A DNA stretch of 64,000 bases from Rhinopomastus cyanomelas (lineage: Eukaryota; Chordata; Aves; Bucerotiformes; Rhinopomastidae). Under the pieces are notes generated by a model. The model was not told the DNA's origin and ran no database searches. It saw only the letters and a list, made by a program, of their open reading frames with translations. The stretch spans positions 310,001 through 374,000 of the forward strand of contig VXBP01009037.1 of the NCBI GenBank assembly GCA_013400115.1, in the 5' to 3' direction. A program made the position numbers and the translations under genes. Below are positions 56,601 through 63,612 of the stretch, piece by piece; position 1 is the stretch's first letter, and each line of letters begins with the position of its first letter.

Positions 56601-59600
56601 TTGTGGTGGAGTGTCGACACGACCTGAAAACACCAATGGGCTGGCGATGGGTGGAAGGGCCACCAGCTACTGTCATAGCTGGGCTGCAGCCAACAGCAGC
56701 ACCCAGCTCACAGGGGTCTGGGTGAGGGCGGCAGGGGTCTGGGTGAGGGTGACAGAAGTCCTGGTTCCGGGTGAGGACAGCCCGTCACCGCAGCCTGACA
56801 CCTTCACATTTGCTCTGCTCCTGCACACGTGGGTTCTGTGCCGGCACTGCGGAGGGGGTCAGCAGAGCAGAAGGGCACAGCCCCTCCATCAGCCTGCTGC
56901 TGCACTGCTGGACACAGCCCAGGACACAGGGGCTGCTGGGCTGGGGGCGTGTGTTGCTGGCTCATGTCCAGCTTTTCACCCAGCGGTACCCCAGGTCCTT
57001 CTCTGCCTCTCTCCATCCCTTCATCCCGTTTTGGTGGGGGGGGGGCTGTGGGGTGGACAGTTGGACTTGCTGACCTGGAGGGTCTTTTCCAGCCTGTGGT
57101 GCTGGGGGTTGCCCTGACTGTGTGCAGGGCCCTGCCCTTGGTCTTGGAGCTCCTGAGGGGAGCCTCAGAGCTCGCTCCTGGGGACCGTGGCTCCATCAGT
57201 GGGTGTCCCAGCACAGGGAGGCTCCGTGCACAGACCTGGGCCGCAGGCAGCACCCTCAGCCCACTGCAGTCAGCTGGAGAGCCGTGGGAGGCAGAGGAGC
57301 ACTGCAGTCATGGCCAGCAGCCACCCCGCAGTCGGTGCCATGGAGCCTGTGCATCAGCAGGGCAGAGCCTGGCCGATGGCTGTGTGGGCTGGCGCTGGGA
57401 CCAGAGCTGCAGGTGGCCCATTCTGCTAACTGGGCCGGCGTGTGCCGGCGATAATTGCTGGGGAGGGCTCTGCCAGCGGCGGGCTGCCGGCACAGCCCCC
57501 AGAGCGGAGCGGAGCAGAGCAGGGCTCTGGCTCGAGCGGCTGCAGAGCCAAGTGCTGAAGGGTTGGTGTTGTTTCAGAGGGTGGTTCTGCTCAGGATCGG
57601 GCAGCGCTGCGCTGCGGTGGCCCTTCGCTTGCTGTGTGCGGCGGCTGCGCATCCTGCCCATGACTAGTTGCAGTGGAGAGGGGCTGCGCAGGCTCCTGCA
57701 GCGCTGGCTGCTGCCTCGTGCTCCCGGGACAAGCTCTGGGTTGGCCACTGTGGAAAGAGAGGGAAGTGTTTTCAAGGGGCAGCATCCTCTTGGGTGGCTC
57801 TGCTGGGCCCATGCTGGCCGGGGAGCTGCTCCTGGGTGGGGGGACCTCTGGTCTCAGCCCTTGCCCCACAGAGCAGCGGGTTTTGCTGCCCTGAGTGCAT
57901 CTCGTCGCTACCAAGGTCCTGCCCGGGGCGCTCAGCTGGCTGCTGCCTGCAGCTGTGTTTCACAGACTCTGTCTGCCCTTCCCTGCTGGCTCACTGCAGG
58001 GTGCAGGGAGAGGAGCAGGTCGGCAGGGCTGGGCAGTGCCGTCAGGCTCTCAGGACCTGGCTGCCAGGTCCGTGAGGCTGCTCTCAATTAGGTGATGCTG
58101 GTGAAGCTGGGGTGGTGTCTGGTCCTGCTCATCACTCCCTACTCTTCTAGGAGGTGCTGTTGTCTGTGGGCTGTCACCAGGCTGGAGCTGGGGGCCAGTG
58201 CAGGGGTCACAGCAGAGCTTTTGTCCCCAAGGGCAGGCAGGGGATGACGTTGGCTCAGGGACCCTGGGGGACAATGTCCTTGGCAGCACAATGGACCTGG
58301 TGGTTCGTGCCCGTGGCCCCGGCAGACCTGCCGCCTGCCTCATGCCCTCCCTCTCCTGGGCTGCTGTTGGGGCCACCTTAGTCCTTTGGGACACAAAAGG
58401 CATGACAGCAGGCAGCTGCTTCCAGCGGGGCTCCATCCCGCTGCTCCCCGTGGCTCCTGCACCTAACGAGTCCCTGAGCCACTAACCGCCCCCCTGTGAA
58501 CACACCGGGGAGGCAGCTCCTGGCTCTGCTGCCTGGGCTCTGCTGCCTGGGCTCTGCTGCCTGGGCTCTGCTGCCTGGGCTCTGCTGCCTTGGCTCTGCC
58601 TGAAAGCCCCCACTGATGAGCTGGTTTCATCCTCAGTGTTTGTGAGAGCGGGGGCGCAGGTCCATATTATCTCTTTAATTGCGAGGGCTGGTGGATGTTA
58701 ATTGCCAGGCAGAGCCTGTGGTTCACTTACCGCCGGTGCCAGCGGAGCGCCGCGCGGATGGCAAATTGCTTCTAAATGATGGGGTAAGTGGTGCCGCGTC
58801 CTGGGCGACCGCGGGGCCCTGCCTCTCTCAGCTGCCCTCGTTGCTCTCCAGAACAGTACCAGCCCTCCCTCTTGGCTCCTTTCCTAGCGGCAGCTCGGGT
58901 CCAGCTTCTCCAGAGCAGGTTGCTCAGAGCCCTAAGGTCCAGCCTGACCTGGGATGGTGCCAGAGGTGGGGCTGCTCTCATTTCTCTGGGCATTCCGGAC
59001 CAGGCTCTCATCAACAGTTTCTTCCTTCTCTCCCATCTGAGTCTCCCTGTTGGAGTTCAGCCATCACCCCTGGTTCTGTCCCACAGCCCCTGGGTGCTGC
59101 TTATGCAGGAGTCCTGCAGCTGTGGCCATGGCTTAGGGGGCTGTTGTTGGGTCCTTTCTGCCTGAAGAGGTTGTGCAGTGTAAACACGGAGCAACTTCAG
59201 TCTCAGCCCAGGGTGATGGCAGATGAGGCTACGGAATGATTTAGGCTCACCAGGGAGGGGCTGGAGGTGTGTGAAGGGTGAGCTGTGGTGCTGAGCGCCA
59301 GGACTTGGCGGTGAAGTTGGCAGAGCAGGGTTATGGGTTGGACTGGGTGACTCCGGGGTCTTTTCCAGCTGGAAAGGCTCCGTGAGTCCGTGTGCGTTCC
59401 GCCTCCCTGCAGGTGTGCATCGTGCAGAAGAGGGACACGGAGAAGATGTACGCCATGAAGTACATGAACAAGCAGCAGTGCATCGAGAGGGACGAGGTCC
59501 GCAACGTCTTCAGGGAGCTGGAGATCCTGCAGGAGATTGAGCACGTGTTCCTGGTGAACCTCTGGTGAGCAGCTCCTCCACCTGAGCCCTCTGAGACCCA

Positions 59601-62600
59601 CCCAGCACTGCCTCCCTGGCCTACCAGGGTCGGGGTGTCCGTGGGAGCATCCCAGTCACCGCTGGGTGTCCGTGGGAGCATCCCAGGTCACTGCCGGGGC
59701 AGCATGGGGTGCACTCAGGACACGTAGGACACCGGGCATCCAAATGATGTGGCAACAGCCACTCAGAAACAGCTTCAGCATCTCTTGCCCTCAGCGCCCC
59801 GGGTGCTGGTTGGTGTTTCTCGCAGCCTGGCTGCAGACACCACCCTCAGACCCTCTCTGAGGTCCCCGAGGTGGTGTTTGCACCATGCGGGGTGGAGGCG
59901 AGCGCTTTGACTGGGGGGTCTCGGGGCAGAACAGGGCTTCCAGAGCCTGTTGGGAAGCTTTGCACCCTGGGAGGCTGCAGGGGCTGACACCTCCATCCCG
60001 TTGGCTGGCCCTTGGCTGCAGACCAGTCCCATCAGTTCACAGAACCACAGAACATTAGATGGGAAGGGACCTCGGAAGATCACCCAGTCCCATCCTCCCC
60101 TGCAGCAGGATCCCCCAGATCCAGTCTAGGGACTGGAAGGGACCTCGAAAGATCATCCAGTCCCATCCCCTGCCACAGCAAGATCCCCGAGATCATAGAA
60201 TCATAGAATCATAGAATCATTACGGATCAGAAGGGACCTCGAAAGATCATCTAGTCCAATCCGCCTGCAACAGCAGGATCACCTAGACCAAGTCACACAG
60301 GAACCCGTCCAGTCGGGTCTTGAATATCTCCAGAGAAGGAGACTCCACAACCCCCCTGGGCAGCCTGTTCCAGTGCTCCCGTCACCCTCACCGTGAAGAA
60401 GTTCCTTCTCNAGTGTGGTCAGGAGGGTTTGAAACGTTTCCAGAGAAGGAGACTCCACAACCCCCTGGGCAGCCCCTGCCAGGGCTCTGGCACCCTCACT
60501 GGGAACAAGGTCCTTCTCACACTGATGTGGAACCTCCTCTGCTCCAGCTCACACTCACTGTCCCTTTGTCCCGTCACCAGGTGCCTCTGAGCAGAGCCTG
60601 GCTCCATCCTCCTGACGCCCTTTCACCAGCATTTTAGTGACTTCAGGTATTTTCCCACCAGGTCCCCGATGCTCTTGCGAAGCCCTGCTGCTCCGTCCCG
60701 TTGGGCTCAGCCTTGCAGAGCAGCCCCTGTCTGGGATGAGAGCAGCAGCCTGTGATTCATGGCTGTTGCACAATCCATCCCACATCCTCTTCCCTCAGAG
60801 CTCCTGTCGCCAAATATAGCTGTGGAGCCCTGTTCTGTGGGGTGTCCTCGCTGCCAGCAGCCTCCCGTGGGATCCCCTGTGCAGCCAGGGGGGCGTTTTA
60901 CTCCGCACTAAATACAAACCTCTTCCTCCGGGTTTCTGCTGAGAGGAGCGGGTGCTTTCCACTTCCCTTCCAGGACGGGCAGCGATGGCCGAGCTCAGGG
61001 TTAGGGTTTGTGAAGGCTGCCCGAGCTCTGCTGCTGGGGGGCACGTGGAGGGTGGTGGGGACGTTCACAGGGACAGGGCAGCAGCGGGTTAGGGAACATG
61101 AAGGCATCTTGCGCTGGGCTTTCCTCACCACCACAGTGCTCCTGTGCTGGGCCACCCCCGGGCAGCGTCCAGGGGAGCTGTGGGGCGAGGGGAGGCACAA
61201 GCCCGCTGCTGTGACTCCTGAGCTGTCCCGCTGGCTTGCTCCCGCAGGTACTCCTTCCAGGATGAGGAGGACATGTTCATGGTGGTGGACCTGCTCCTCG
61301 GGGGCGACCTGCGTTACCACCTGCAGCAGAACGTCCAGTTCACGGAGGAGACGGTCAAACTGTACATCTGCGAGATGGCGCTGGCCCTTGACTACCTGCG
61401 GACCCAGCACATCATCCACAGGTAACCCCAGCATCCCTGCCTGGGCAGTGCCTGAGGCCAGGCTGGACGGGGCTTCGGGCAGCCTGGTGCAGCGGAAGGT
61501 CCCAGCCCATGGGCTCAGGGGTGGACTGGAGGAGCTCGAGTGTCCCTTCTAACCCAGCCCGTTCCCTGACCCTCTCTTAGTGGGGCTGGACTCTCCGTCA
61601 GGGCCTTCGGGGCTGTGTGTTGGTTTGGGTTTGTGGGGGATCTTGCAGCTGAGCTGTGCCCTGGACCTGGCTGAGGCTCCACCGGGCTCTAACCCTGCTT
61701 CTCTTCCCAGGGATGTCAAACCAGACAACATCCTCCTCGACGAGCAAGGTAGGAGCTCTCTGCCCAGCTCTGCTGCCTCTCTCCTTCGAGGGGCAGGTCC
61801 TTCGCTCCCGTAACGCAACGCAGGGAGCTGGGTCTGCTGGGTTCTGCTGTGCAGTCCTGTCCTGGTTTGGGGTTGCCTGGGCGTCCCCCTGAGGGGTGGA
61901 TGTGACAGGTTGGACTTGATGATCTATGAGGTCTCTTCCAACCTTGATAATACTGTGATACTGTGTGATGTGGGCTGAGCCCGTGGGGTGAGCTCAGCGA
62001 GTTTTGCCAGCAGCAGCTCCAGGGTGCAGTCAGCACGTCCCCAGCGTCGGTTGGCGCTTCCCTGTTGGCACTGCCACCGACCGGGGTTCTGAGCCACTGA
62101 CCAGGTGCTGGAGCTGCCGCCCTTGCTGCTTGTGGGTTAAAGCCAAGAGCCAAAGGCGGCCGAGACCCCATCGCGGCCCATGAGGGCTGGGAGAGCCGCA
62201 GGGTCTGTGGTGTCCTCCGGGTGGGATCCGACTGTGCCCGGGCGCAGCCCCCGGAGCAGAACTGCTCTGACCAGGCCTTCGGCCGCTCGGCGCCTCATTC
62301 CCCCCCTGCTCGTGTCTCTGTCGAAGGTCACGCACATCTAACGGACTTTAACATCGCAACGATCATCCGGGATGGAGAGCGAGCCACCGCGCTGGCCGGA
62401 ACCAAGCCCTACATGGGTGAGAGCCGCCGGCTGCCCCCAGCTGCCCCTTGCAGCTCCCTTGCGCATCCCCAGCGCCCGGCACAGGGGCCCTGCCTGTGTC
62501 TGGTACCTTCAGCAGAGCCCGCTGGTTCCAGAGGGAGTGACCCGGGGCCAGCCCCAGCCCTCCCCGCTAGCCCCGTGGTGGCACTGGGCTGTTCTTGCAC

Positions 62601-63612
62601 TGTGGGGTTGGAGGGCTCTCCCCATGGGCACCCCGTCACCTGCGGTGCAGAGCACCCTGTCTGCACTGGGTTTGCAGGCAGCTCCACGTGGAGCACTGGG
62701 ACAGCAGCAGACTGGAGCAGCCACTGACCTTTTGTGTTTGCCCCTTTCTGTTCAGCCCCGGAGATCTTCCACTCCTTCCTCAACGGTGGGACGGGCTACT
62801 CCTTTGAGGTGGACTGGTGGTCGCTGGGCATCATGGCGTACGAGCTGCTGCGGGGCTGGGTAGGGCTCCCATGGCTGCTTCTGGGCTGAAGAGCTTTCTG
62901 CTTGAGGGGGTGAAATGCTTCTCGTCCAGCAGGATGGCCAGGAGCCAGCCACAGGCCCTGGTGGCCAAGAAGGCCAACAGCTACTTGGGGTGGATCAGAA
63001 TGGGGGTGGTTAGCAGATGGAGAGAGGTTCTCCTCCTCCTCTACTCTGCCCTGGGGAGACCCCAGCTCTGGGACCCTCAGCTCCAGAAGGACACAGAGCT
63101 GCTGGAGAGAACCCAGTGCAGAGCCACAGGGGTGATGGAGGGAGGGGAGCATCTCCCTGCTGAGGAGAGGCTGAGGGAGCTGGGGCTCTGGAGCTGGAAA
63201 AACAGGAGCCTGAAGGGTGACTCCATGGGTGTTGATCAGTGTGTGAAGGGTGGGTGTGAGGAGGATGGAGCCAGGCTCTGCTCAGGGGCACCCAGTGACA
63301 GGACAAGGGGCAGTGGGTGTGAGCTGGAGCAGAGGAGGTTCCACATCAGTGTGAGAAGGACCTTGTTCCCAGTGAGGGTGACAGGGACCTGGCAGGGGCT
63401 GCCCAGGGGGGCTGTGGAGTCTCCTTCTCTGAGATGTTTCAAACCCTCCTGGACCTCCCATCCCTGATGCTCTGGGCTTTCCTCTCTTCCTCCAGAGGCC
63501 CTATGACATCCACTCCAACAACCCCGTGGAGTCCCTAGTTCAGCTCTTCAGCACCGTGAGTGTCCAGTACTCGTCTGCATGGTCCAAGGAGATGGTGGCT
63601 CTGCTGAGGAAG
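23611..63612 (+). CDS. STK32C: STK32C (YANK3) serine/threonine kinase, 5' part of gene, 8 exons seen
   Basis: STK32C is a member of the small YANK branch of the AGC-like Ser/Thr kinases; its substrates are poorly known. The coding segments 23611-23695, 50615-50670, 59413-59564, 61248-61421, 61711-61748, 62327-62416, 62756-62859 and 63496-63612 join in phase without a stop and give 272 residues from Met at 23611. Landmarks: glycine loop GKGSFGKV (41-48), lysine of AMK (63), helix-C Glu (82), HRD (155-157), Asn 162, DFN (175-177, the YANK variant of DFG), APE (199-201) and the Asp of VDWW (218). The sequence is nearly identical to human STK32C (QKRDTEKMYAMKYMNKQQC, HAHLTDFNIATII) and differs from STK32A and STK32B. 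The last kinase helices and the C-terminal tail lie beyond the window. Confidence 0.95.
23716..23830. repeat. Imperfect 15-bp repeats just after the exon 1 donor
   Basis: Variants of GCCCAGCCCCGGGATGCCCA recur about six times directly downstream of the exon 1 donor. Degenerate, GC-rich and short; probably replication slippage within the CpG island. Confidence 0.6.
25311..25635 (-). mobile_element. CR1 element, antisense
   Basis: Antisense copy from CAGAATCACAGAACAGGACG through GGATCCCCCAGATCCAGTC and GGAGACTCCACAACCCCC to TGATCAACATTCATGGGG. Confidence 0.93.
26400..26915 (+). mobile_element. CR1 element, sense, about 515 bp
   Basis: Sense copy from CATCTGGAGTCTTGTGTCCA through GGTGATGGAGGGAGGGGAGC, GTTGATCAATATGTGAAGGG, CTCAGGGGCACCCAGTGACA and GGAGTCTCCTTCTCTGGAGA to a worn tail near 26915. 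Good reference copy for this subfamily in the window. Confidence 0.93.
28785..29108 (+). mobile_element. CR1 element, sense
   Basis: Sense copy from CTGTCTGAAAGGGCACTGGA through CCATCAGGAAGAAATTCTTC and TTTAAGGGTGACCTTGTAGA to the intact tail GATTCTGTGATTCTGTG ending near 29107. Confidence 0.93.
32378..32640 (+). mobile_element. CR1 fragment with internal deletion
   Basis: Sense copy that jumps from GATGGATGGAGGGAGGGAGC straight to GGATCCTTCTGTGGCAGGGG, so the middle part of the element, more than 300 bp long in neighbouring copies, is missing. Ends GCTCTGTGATTCTGTGG. Confidence 0.9.
33493..33585 (-). mobile_element. CR1 tail, antisense
   Basis: ACATCACAGAGAACTAGGG, GGGACCTCGAAAGATCGTCC and AGTCCAATCCCCCTGCCAG in antisense order. 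The rest of the element is absent. Confidence 0.87.
33803..33945 (+). mobile_element. CR1 3' fragment
   Basis: Sense tail from CCCCATCACTGGATGAGTTT through TTTAGGGGTGACCTTGCAGA to GGGGTCTTTTCCAGCGTGGA and GATTCTGTGATTC. It ends about 50 bp before the telomeric palindrome at 33996. Confidence 0.9.
33996..34021. repeat. Head-to-head interstitial telomeric repeats (26-bp perfect palindrome)
   Basis: Two TTAGGG units in the plus orientation run directly into two CCCTAA units, forming a 26-bp perfect palindrome from C 33996 to G 34021 centred between 34008 and 34009. This TTAGGG-to-CCCTAA order is the signature of joined telomere ends, but the array is only about 24 bp long, so repair-templated insertion is as likely as a fusion relic. 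Confidence 0.9.
34619..34980 (-). mobile_element. CR1 element, antisense
   Basis: Antisense copy from CCACTGAATCCCAGAGCATT through GGATCCCCTGGATCCAGTC and GGAGACTCCACAACCCCC to CAACACCCATGGGGTCACCC and CTCCTTTTTCTCAGCTCCC. Confidence 0.93.
35541..35710 (+). mobile_element. CR1 3' fragment
   Basis: Sense copy from GGCAGGGGCTGCCCAGGGGG through GGAGTCTCCTGCTCTGGAGA to TCTCGAGGTCCCTTCCCATC and CTGTGGCTCTGTGATTA. Confidence 0.92.
36880..37193 (+). mobile_element. CR1 element, sense
   Basis: Sense copy from TTTGAGGCTGAGGGGAGACC through CCATGAGGAAGAGATTCTTC and TTTAAGGGTGACCTTGCAGA to GGATGGTTCTGTGACTCT. A short internal gap follows CCCATCCCTGGATG. Confidence 0.9.
38274..38750 (+). mobile_element. 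CR1 element, sense, about 475 bp
   Basis: Sense copy from GGGCCCCTCAGCTCCAGGAG through GTTGATCAATATGTGAAGGG and GGAGTCTCCTTCTCTGGAGA to TCTCGAGGTCCCTTTCCATC and GGGACTCTGATTCTGTGG. Confidence 0.93.
40560..41420. promoter_or_regulatory. Intragenic CpG-rich block in STK32C intron 1
   Basis: About 850 bp with frequent CpGs (GTCGGCCGTCGGCCACC near 40673, GCCGGCCGCTCGGGAGCCG near 40948) stands out from the CR1-filled intron and contains no repeat. It resembles a CpG-island promoter or intragenic enhancer. An alternative first exon of STK32C is possible, since exon 2 begins in phase 1, but I cannot point to one. The open frame at 40978-41775 (plus, 265 codons) within and after it has no recognisable domain. 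Confidence 0.45.
41571..41608. repeat. (GCTCA)n pentanucleotide microsatellite
   Basis: Seven perfect GCTCA units followed by a variant GCCCA. Because AGCT is palindromic each unit contains a short self-complementary core. Likely polymorphic. Confidence 0.95.
42171..42573 (-). mobile_element. CR1 element, antisense, about 400 bp
   Basis: Antisense copy from CAGAGAATGTTAGGGATTGG through GGATCCCCTAGATCCAGTCG and GGAGACTCCACAACCCCCC to CCTCTCCTCAGCAGGGAGAT. Confidence 0.93.
44137..44583 (+). mobile_element. CR1 element, sense, about 445 bp
   Basis: Sense copy from AGCCCAGCACAGAGCCACAG through GGTGATGGAGGGAGGGGAGC and GGAGTCTCCTTCTCTGGAGA to TCTCGAGGTCCCTTCCAGTC and TGTGATGCTGTGATTG. Confidence 0.93.
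44981..45092. repeat. 23-bp minisatellite, 5 copies
   Basis: Units GAGCAGCCCGGGGCAGGGTG plus TAG start at 44981, 45004, 45027, 45050 and 45073. They are almost identical. The minus-strand frame through it reads Pro/Leu/Cys-rich repeats that have no coding meaning. Confidence 0.95.
45801..45927 (-). mobile_element. CR1 tail, antisense
   Basis: CACAGCATCACGGAGCACCA, GGGACCTCGAGAGATCACCC and GGATTCCCTAGACCCACTGG in antisense order. Truncated after GGGGGGTTGAAACGG. Confidence 0.88.
46101..46725 (+). mobile_element. CR1 element, sense, about 625 bp
   Basis: Sense copy starting in the distal ORF2 region (TTGTGGCCAAGAAGGACAGT), through GTTAGCAGATGGAGAGAGG, GTTGATCAATATGTGAAGGG and GGAGTCTCCTTCTCTGGAGA to a degenerate tail. 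One of the longest copies; the best template for the full 3' region of this subfamily. Confidence 0.93.
47811..48050. repeat. Long polypyrimidine (CT-rich) tract, about 240 bp
   Basis: Almost uninterrupted C/T on the plus strand, built of TTCCCTCT- and CTTCCCC-type words with very few purines until about 48000. Such polypurine/polypyrimidine tracts can adopt triplex (H-DNA) structure and stall polymerases. No exon follows closely enough for it to be a splice tract. Confidence 0.9.
48648..48712 (+). mobile_element. CR1 tail remnant
   Basis: GGGATTGGGCTGGGTGATCC and TTCCAGGTTCCTTCCAGCCC in sense order; only about 65 bp remain. Confidence 0.7.
49036..49118 (+). mobile_element. CR1 tail
   Basis: TGAGGGGTGACCTTGTAGAA, GGTTGGACTCGGTGATCCCA and GGGGTCTTTTCCAACCTGGA, then GATTCTGTGAGT. 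Sense and heavily truncated. Confidence 0.88.
49878..50018. repeat. Imperfect tandem duplication, about 45-60 bp units
   Basis: The words GGGGGCTGCACAGG, AACCAGGGCACG and AGCAGGCAGGGAG recur two to three times with variable spacing. A slippage-type duplication with no other feature. Confidence 0.6.
50615..50670 (+). CDS. STK32C: STK32C exon 2 (start of kinase domain, glycine loop)
   Basis: Completes a split Val codon, then reads NFDHFQILRAIGKGSFGK, identical to the human protein. It brings the first beta strand and most of the ATP-binding glycine loop; the loop's final Val is the first codon of exon 3. Acceptor TTTGCCTTGCAG, donor GTAGGC at 50671. Length 56 nt, leaving phase 0. Confidence 0.96.
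51640..51830 (+). mobile_element. CR1 tail with two tandem units
   Basis: Sense tail with the GGATCCTGCTGTGGCAGGAG block, joined at 51755-51770 to a second tail unit by the same CCCTAATGACTGGATC junction seen at 18.2-18.3 kb. The second unit ends where the 32-bp array begins. Confidence 0.9.
51836..52217. repeat. 32-bp satellite-like array, about 12 copies with 96-bp higher-order structure
   Basis: Units GAAGCTTTGATCTACCTCCT plus AAGGGTCACTGA repeat every 32 bp. Variants (ATCCACCTGCTAAGG, CATGGAG) recur every third unit from about 52000, giving a 96-bp higher-order repeat. The array starts immediately after a CR1 tail. Confidence 0.95.
52530..52593 (+). mobile_element. CR1 tail remnant
   Basis: GGTTGGTGGTTGGGCTGGAC, AAGCTGGAAGGTCTCCTCCA and ACCATAACGATTC in sense order. 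Short and diverged. Confidence 0.65.
54645..54933 (+). mobile_element. CR1 fragment, sense
   Basis: Sense copy from GCTCTGCTCGGGGGCACCCA through CACATCAGTCTGAGAAGGAC and GGAGTCTCCTTCTCTGGAGA to TCTCGAGGTCCCTTCCAGTC and GGTTCTGTGACTCTGTG. Confidence 0.93.
56025..56420 (-). mobile_element. CR1 element, antisense
   Basis: Antisense copy from GACCCAGAGCATCAGGGGCT through GGATCCCCCAGATCCAGTCA and TGATCAACACCCATGGGGTC to CCTCTCCTCAGCAGGGAGAT. Confidence 0.93.
58523..58602. repeat. 14-bp tandem repeat, about 5.5 copies
   Basis: Unit GCTCTGCTGCCTGG repeated four times exactly from 58523, then a CCTTGG variant and a partial unit. Recent slippage product. Confidence 0.95.
59315..59393 (+). mobile_element. 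CR1 tail adjoining STK32C exon 3
   Basis: GGTTATGGGTTGGACTGGGT, GACTCCGGGGTCTTTTCCAG and a worn tail CTCCGTGAGTCC, ending about 20 bp upstream of the exon 3 acceptor. The exon's polypyrimidine tract therefore starts right at the insertion's 3' end. Confidence 0.78.
59413..59564 (+). CDS. STK32C: STK32C exon 3 (N-lobe: catalytic lysine, helix C)
   Basis: Fifty codons plus two bases, beginning VCIVQKRDTEKMYAMKYMNK with the ATP-anchoring lysine, then helix C (EVRNVFRELEILQEIEH) and VFLVNL. Acceptor CCTCCCTGCAG, donor GTGAGC at 59565. Phase 2 exit, with the Trp completed by exon 4. Apparently identical to the human residues. Confidence 0.97.
59565..61247 (+). other. STK32C: STK32C intron 3 (1.7 kb)
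   Basis: Contains the antisense CR1 cluster at 60035-60620 and one undetermined base at 60411. The remainder (59565-60034 and 60621-61247) is GC-rich with no recognisable feature. Confidence 0.85.
60035..60620 (-). mobile_element. Cluster of three antisense CR1 fragments with an N
   Basis: Three 3' ends follow one another. The first begins AGAACCACAGAACATTAGAT. A second tail starts at about 60127 (GGGACTGGAAGGGACCTCG). A third begins at about 60186 with ATCATAGA-type 8-mers and belongs to another subfamily (GGATCACCTAGACCAAGTC). After the single N at 60411 the CR1 text jumps back to the GGTTTGAAACGTTTCCAGAG block, so a further copy starts there. Confidence 0.88.
61248..61421 (+). CDS. STK32C: STK32C exon 4 (hinge to catalytic-loop His-Arg)
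   Basis: Reads YSFQDEEDMFMVVDLLLGGD, then RYHLQQNVQF and YICEMALALDYLRTQHIIHR. It covers beta strands 4-5, hinge, helix D, helix E and the first part of the HRD motif, the Arg codon being split with exon 5. Acceptor TGCTCCCGCAG, donor GTAACC at 61422. Only conservative differences from human (T-E-E-T-V-K for S-E-D-T-V-R). Confidence 0.97.
61711..61748 (+). CDS. STK32C: STK32C exon 5 (catalytic Asp, micro-exon)
   Basis: A 38-nt exon reading DVKPDNILLDEQ after completing the Arg codon. It carries the catalytic Asp, the Lys at +2 and the Mg-binding Asn. Acceptor CTTCTCTTCCCAG, donor GTAGGA at 61749. Phase matches both neighbours. Confidence 0.96.
61885..61968 (+). mobile_element. CR1 tail of the GATACTGTG subfamily
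   Basis: GACAGGTTGGACTTGATGAT, CTATGAGGTCTCTTCCAACC and the tail GATACTGTGATACTGTG. Same subfamily as the antisense copy at 20930-21040. Lies in intron 5. Confidence 0.9.
62327..62416 (+). CDS. STK32C: STK32C exon 6 (DFN motif and activation segment)
   Basis: Completes Gly, then HAHLTDFNIATIIRDGERAT and ALAGTKPYM. DFN replaces the usual DFG, as in other YANK kinases (family knowledge). The acceptor is TGTCTCTGTCGAAG, an AAG rather than the commoner CAG; the donor is GTGAGA at 62417. Frame continues across both junctions. Confidence 0.96.
62756..62859 (+). CDS. STK32C: STK32C exon 7 (APE motif and helix F)
   Basis: Completes the Ala of APE, then PEIFHSFLNGGTGYSFEVDW and WSLGIMAYELLRGW. The Asp of VDWW anchors the C-lobe. 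Acceptor CCCTTTCTGTTCAG, donor GTAGGG at 62860. Ends in phase 0. Confidence 0.96.
62905..63475 (+). mobile_element. CR1 element filling STK32C intron 7
   Basis: Sense CR1 of about 570 bp from the distal ORF2 region (GGTGGCCAAGAAGGCCAACA) through GTTAGCAGATGGAGAGAGG, GTTGATCAGTGTGTGAAGGG and GGAGTCTCCTTCTCTGAGAT, ending CCTCCCATCCCTGATGCTCT. It makes up about 90% of the 636-bp intron and ends about 20 bp before the exon 8 acceptor. Confidence 0.92.
63496..63612 (+). CDS. STK32C: STK32C exon 8 (C-lobe)
   Basis: Thirty-nine codons, RPYDIHSNNPVESLVQLFST then VSVQYSSAWSKEMVALLRK, matching human (SSNAVESLVQLFST, TWSKEMVALLRK). Acceptor TCTTCCTCCAG, donor GTAAAT at 63613. The next expected residues (LLTVNPEHR-type) are not in the window. 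Confidence 0.97.

Larger units (their letters stand above)
50671..59412 (+). other. STK32C: STK32C intron 2 (8.7 kb)
   Basis: Phase-0 intron. It contains CR1 fragments at 51640-51830, 52530-52593, 54645-54933, 56025-56420 and 59315-59393, the 32-bp satellite-like array at 51836-52217 and the 14-bp repeat at 58523-58602. The stretches 50671-51640, 52594-54644 and 54934-56024 hold nothing I recognise, although 52860-53400 is moderately CpG-rich. The stretch 56421-59314 has the longest open frame of the window (56829-58091 plus, 420 codons), which I regard as chance. Confidence 0.85.

Noticed and set aside
56829..58091. Longest open frame in the window, 420 codons on the plus strand
   Set aside because: It starts in GC-rich intron 2, crosses a degraded CR1-like tail near 57050 and has low-complexity composition with no domain. 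Long stop-free frames are expected at this GC content.
60995..61012. Single TTAGGG-like motif in intron 3
   Set aside because: One unit (GGGTTAGGGTTT) is expected by chance; no array or inverted partner.
15771..63440. Recurrent short peptide frames reading SGAPSDRTRGSG and RRFHISVRRTL at many places, as if a gene family
   Set aside because: All fall inside CR1 3' regions in either orientation; they are LINE-derived and truncated.
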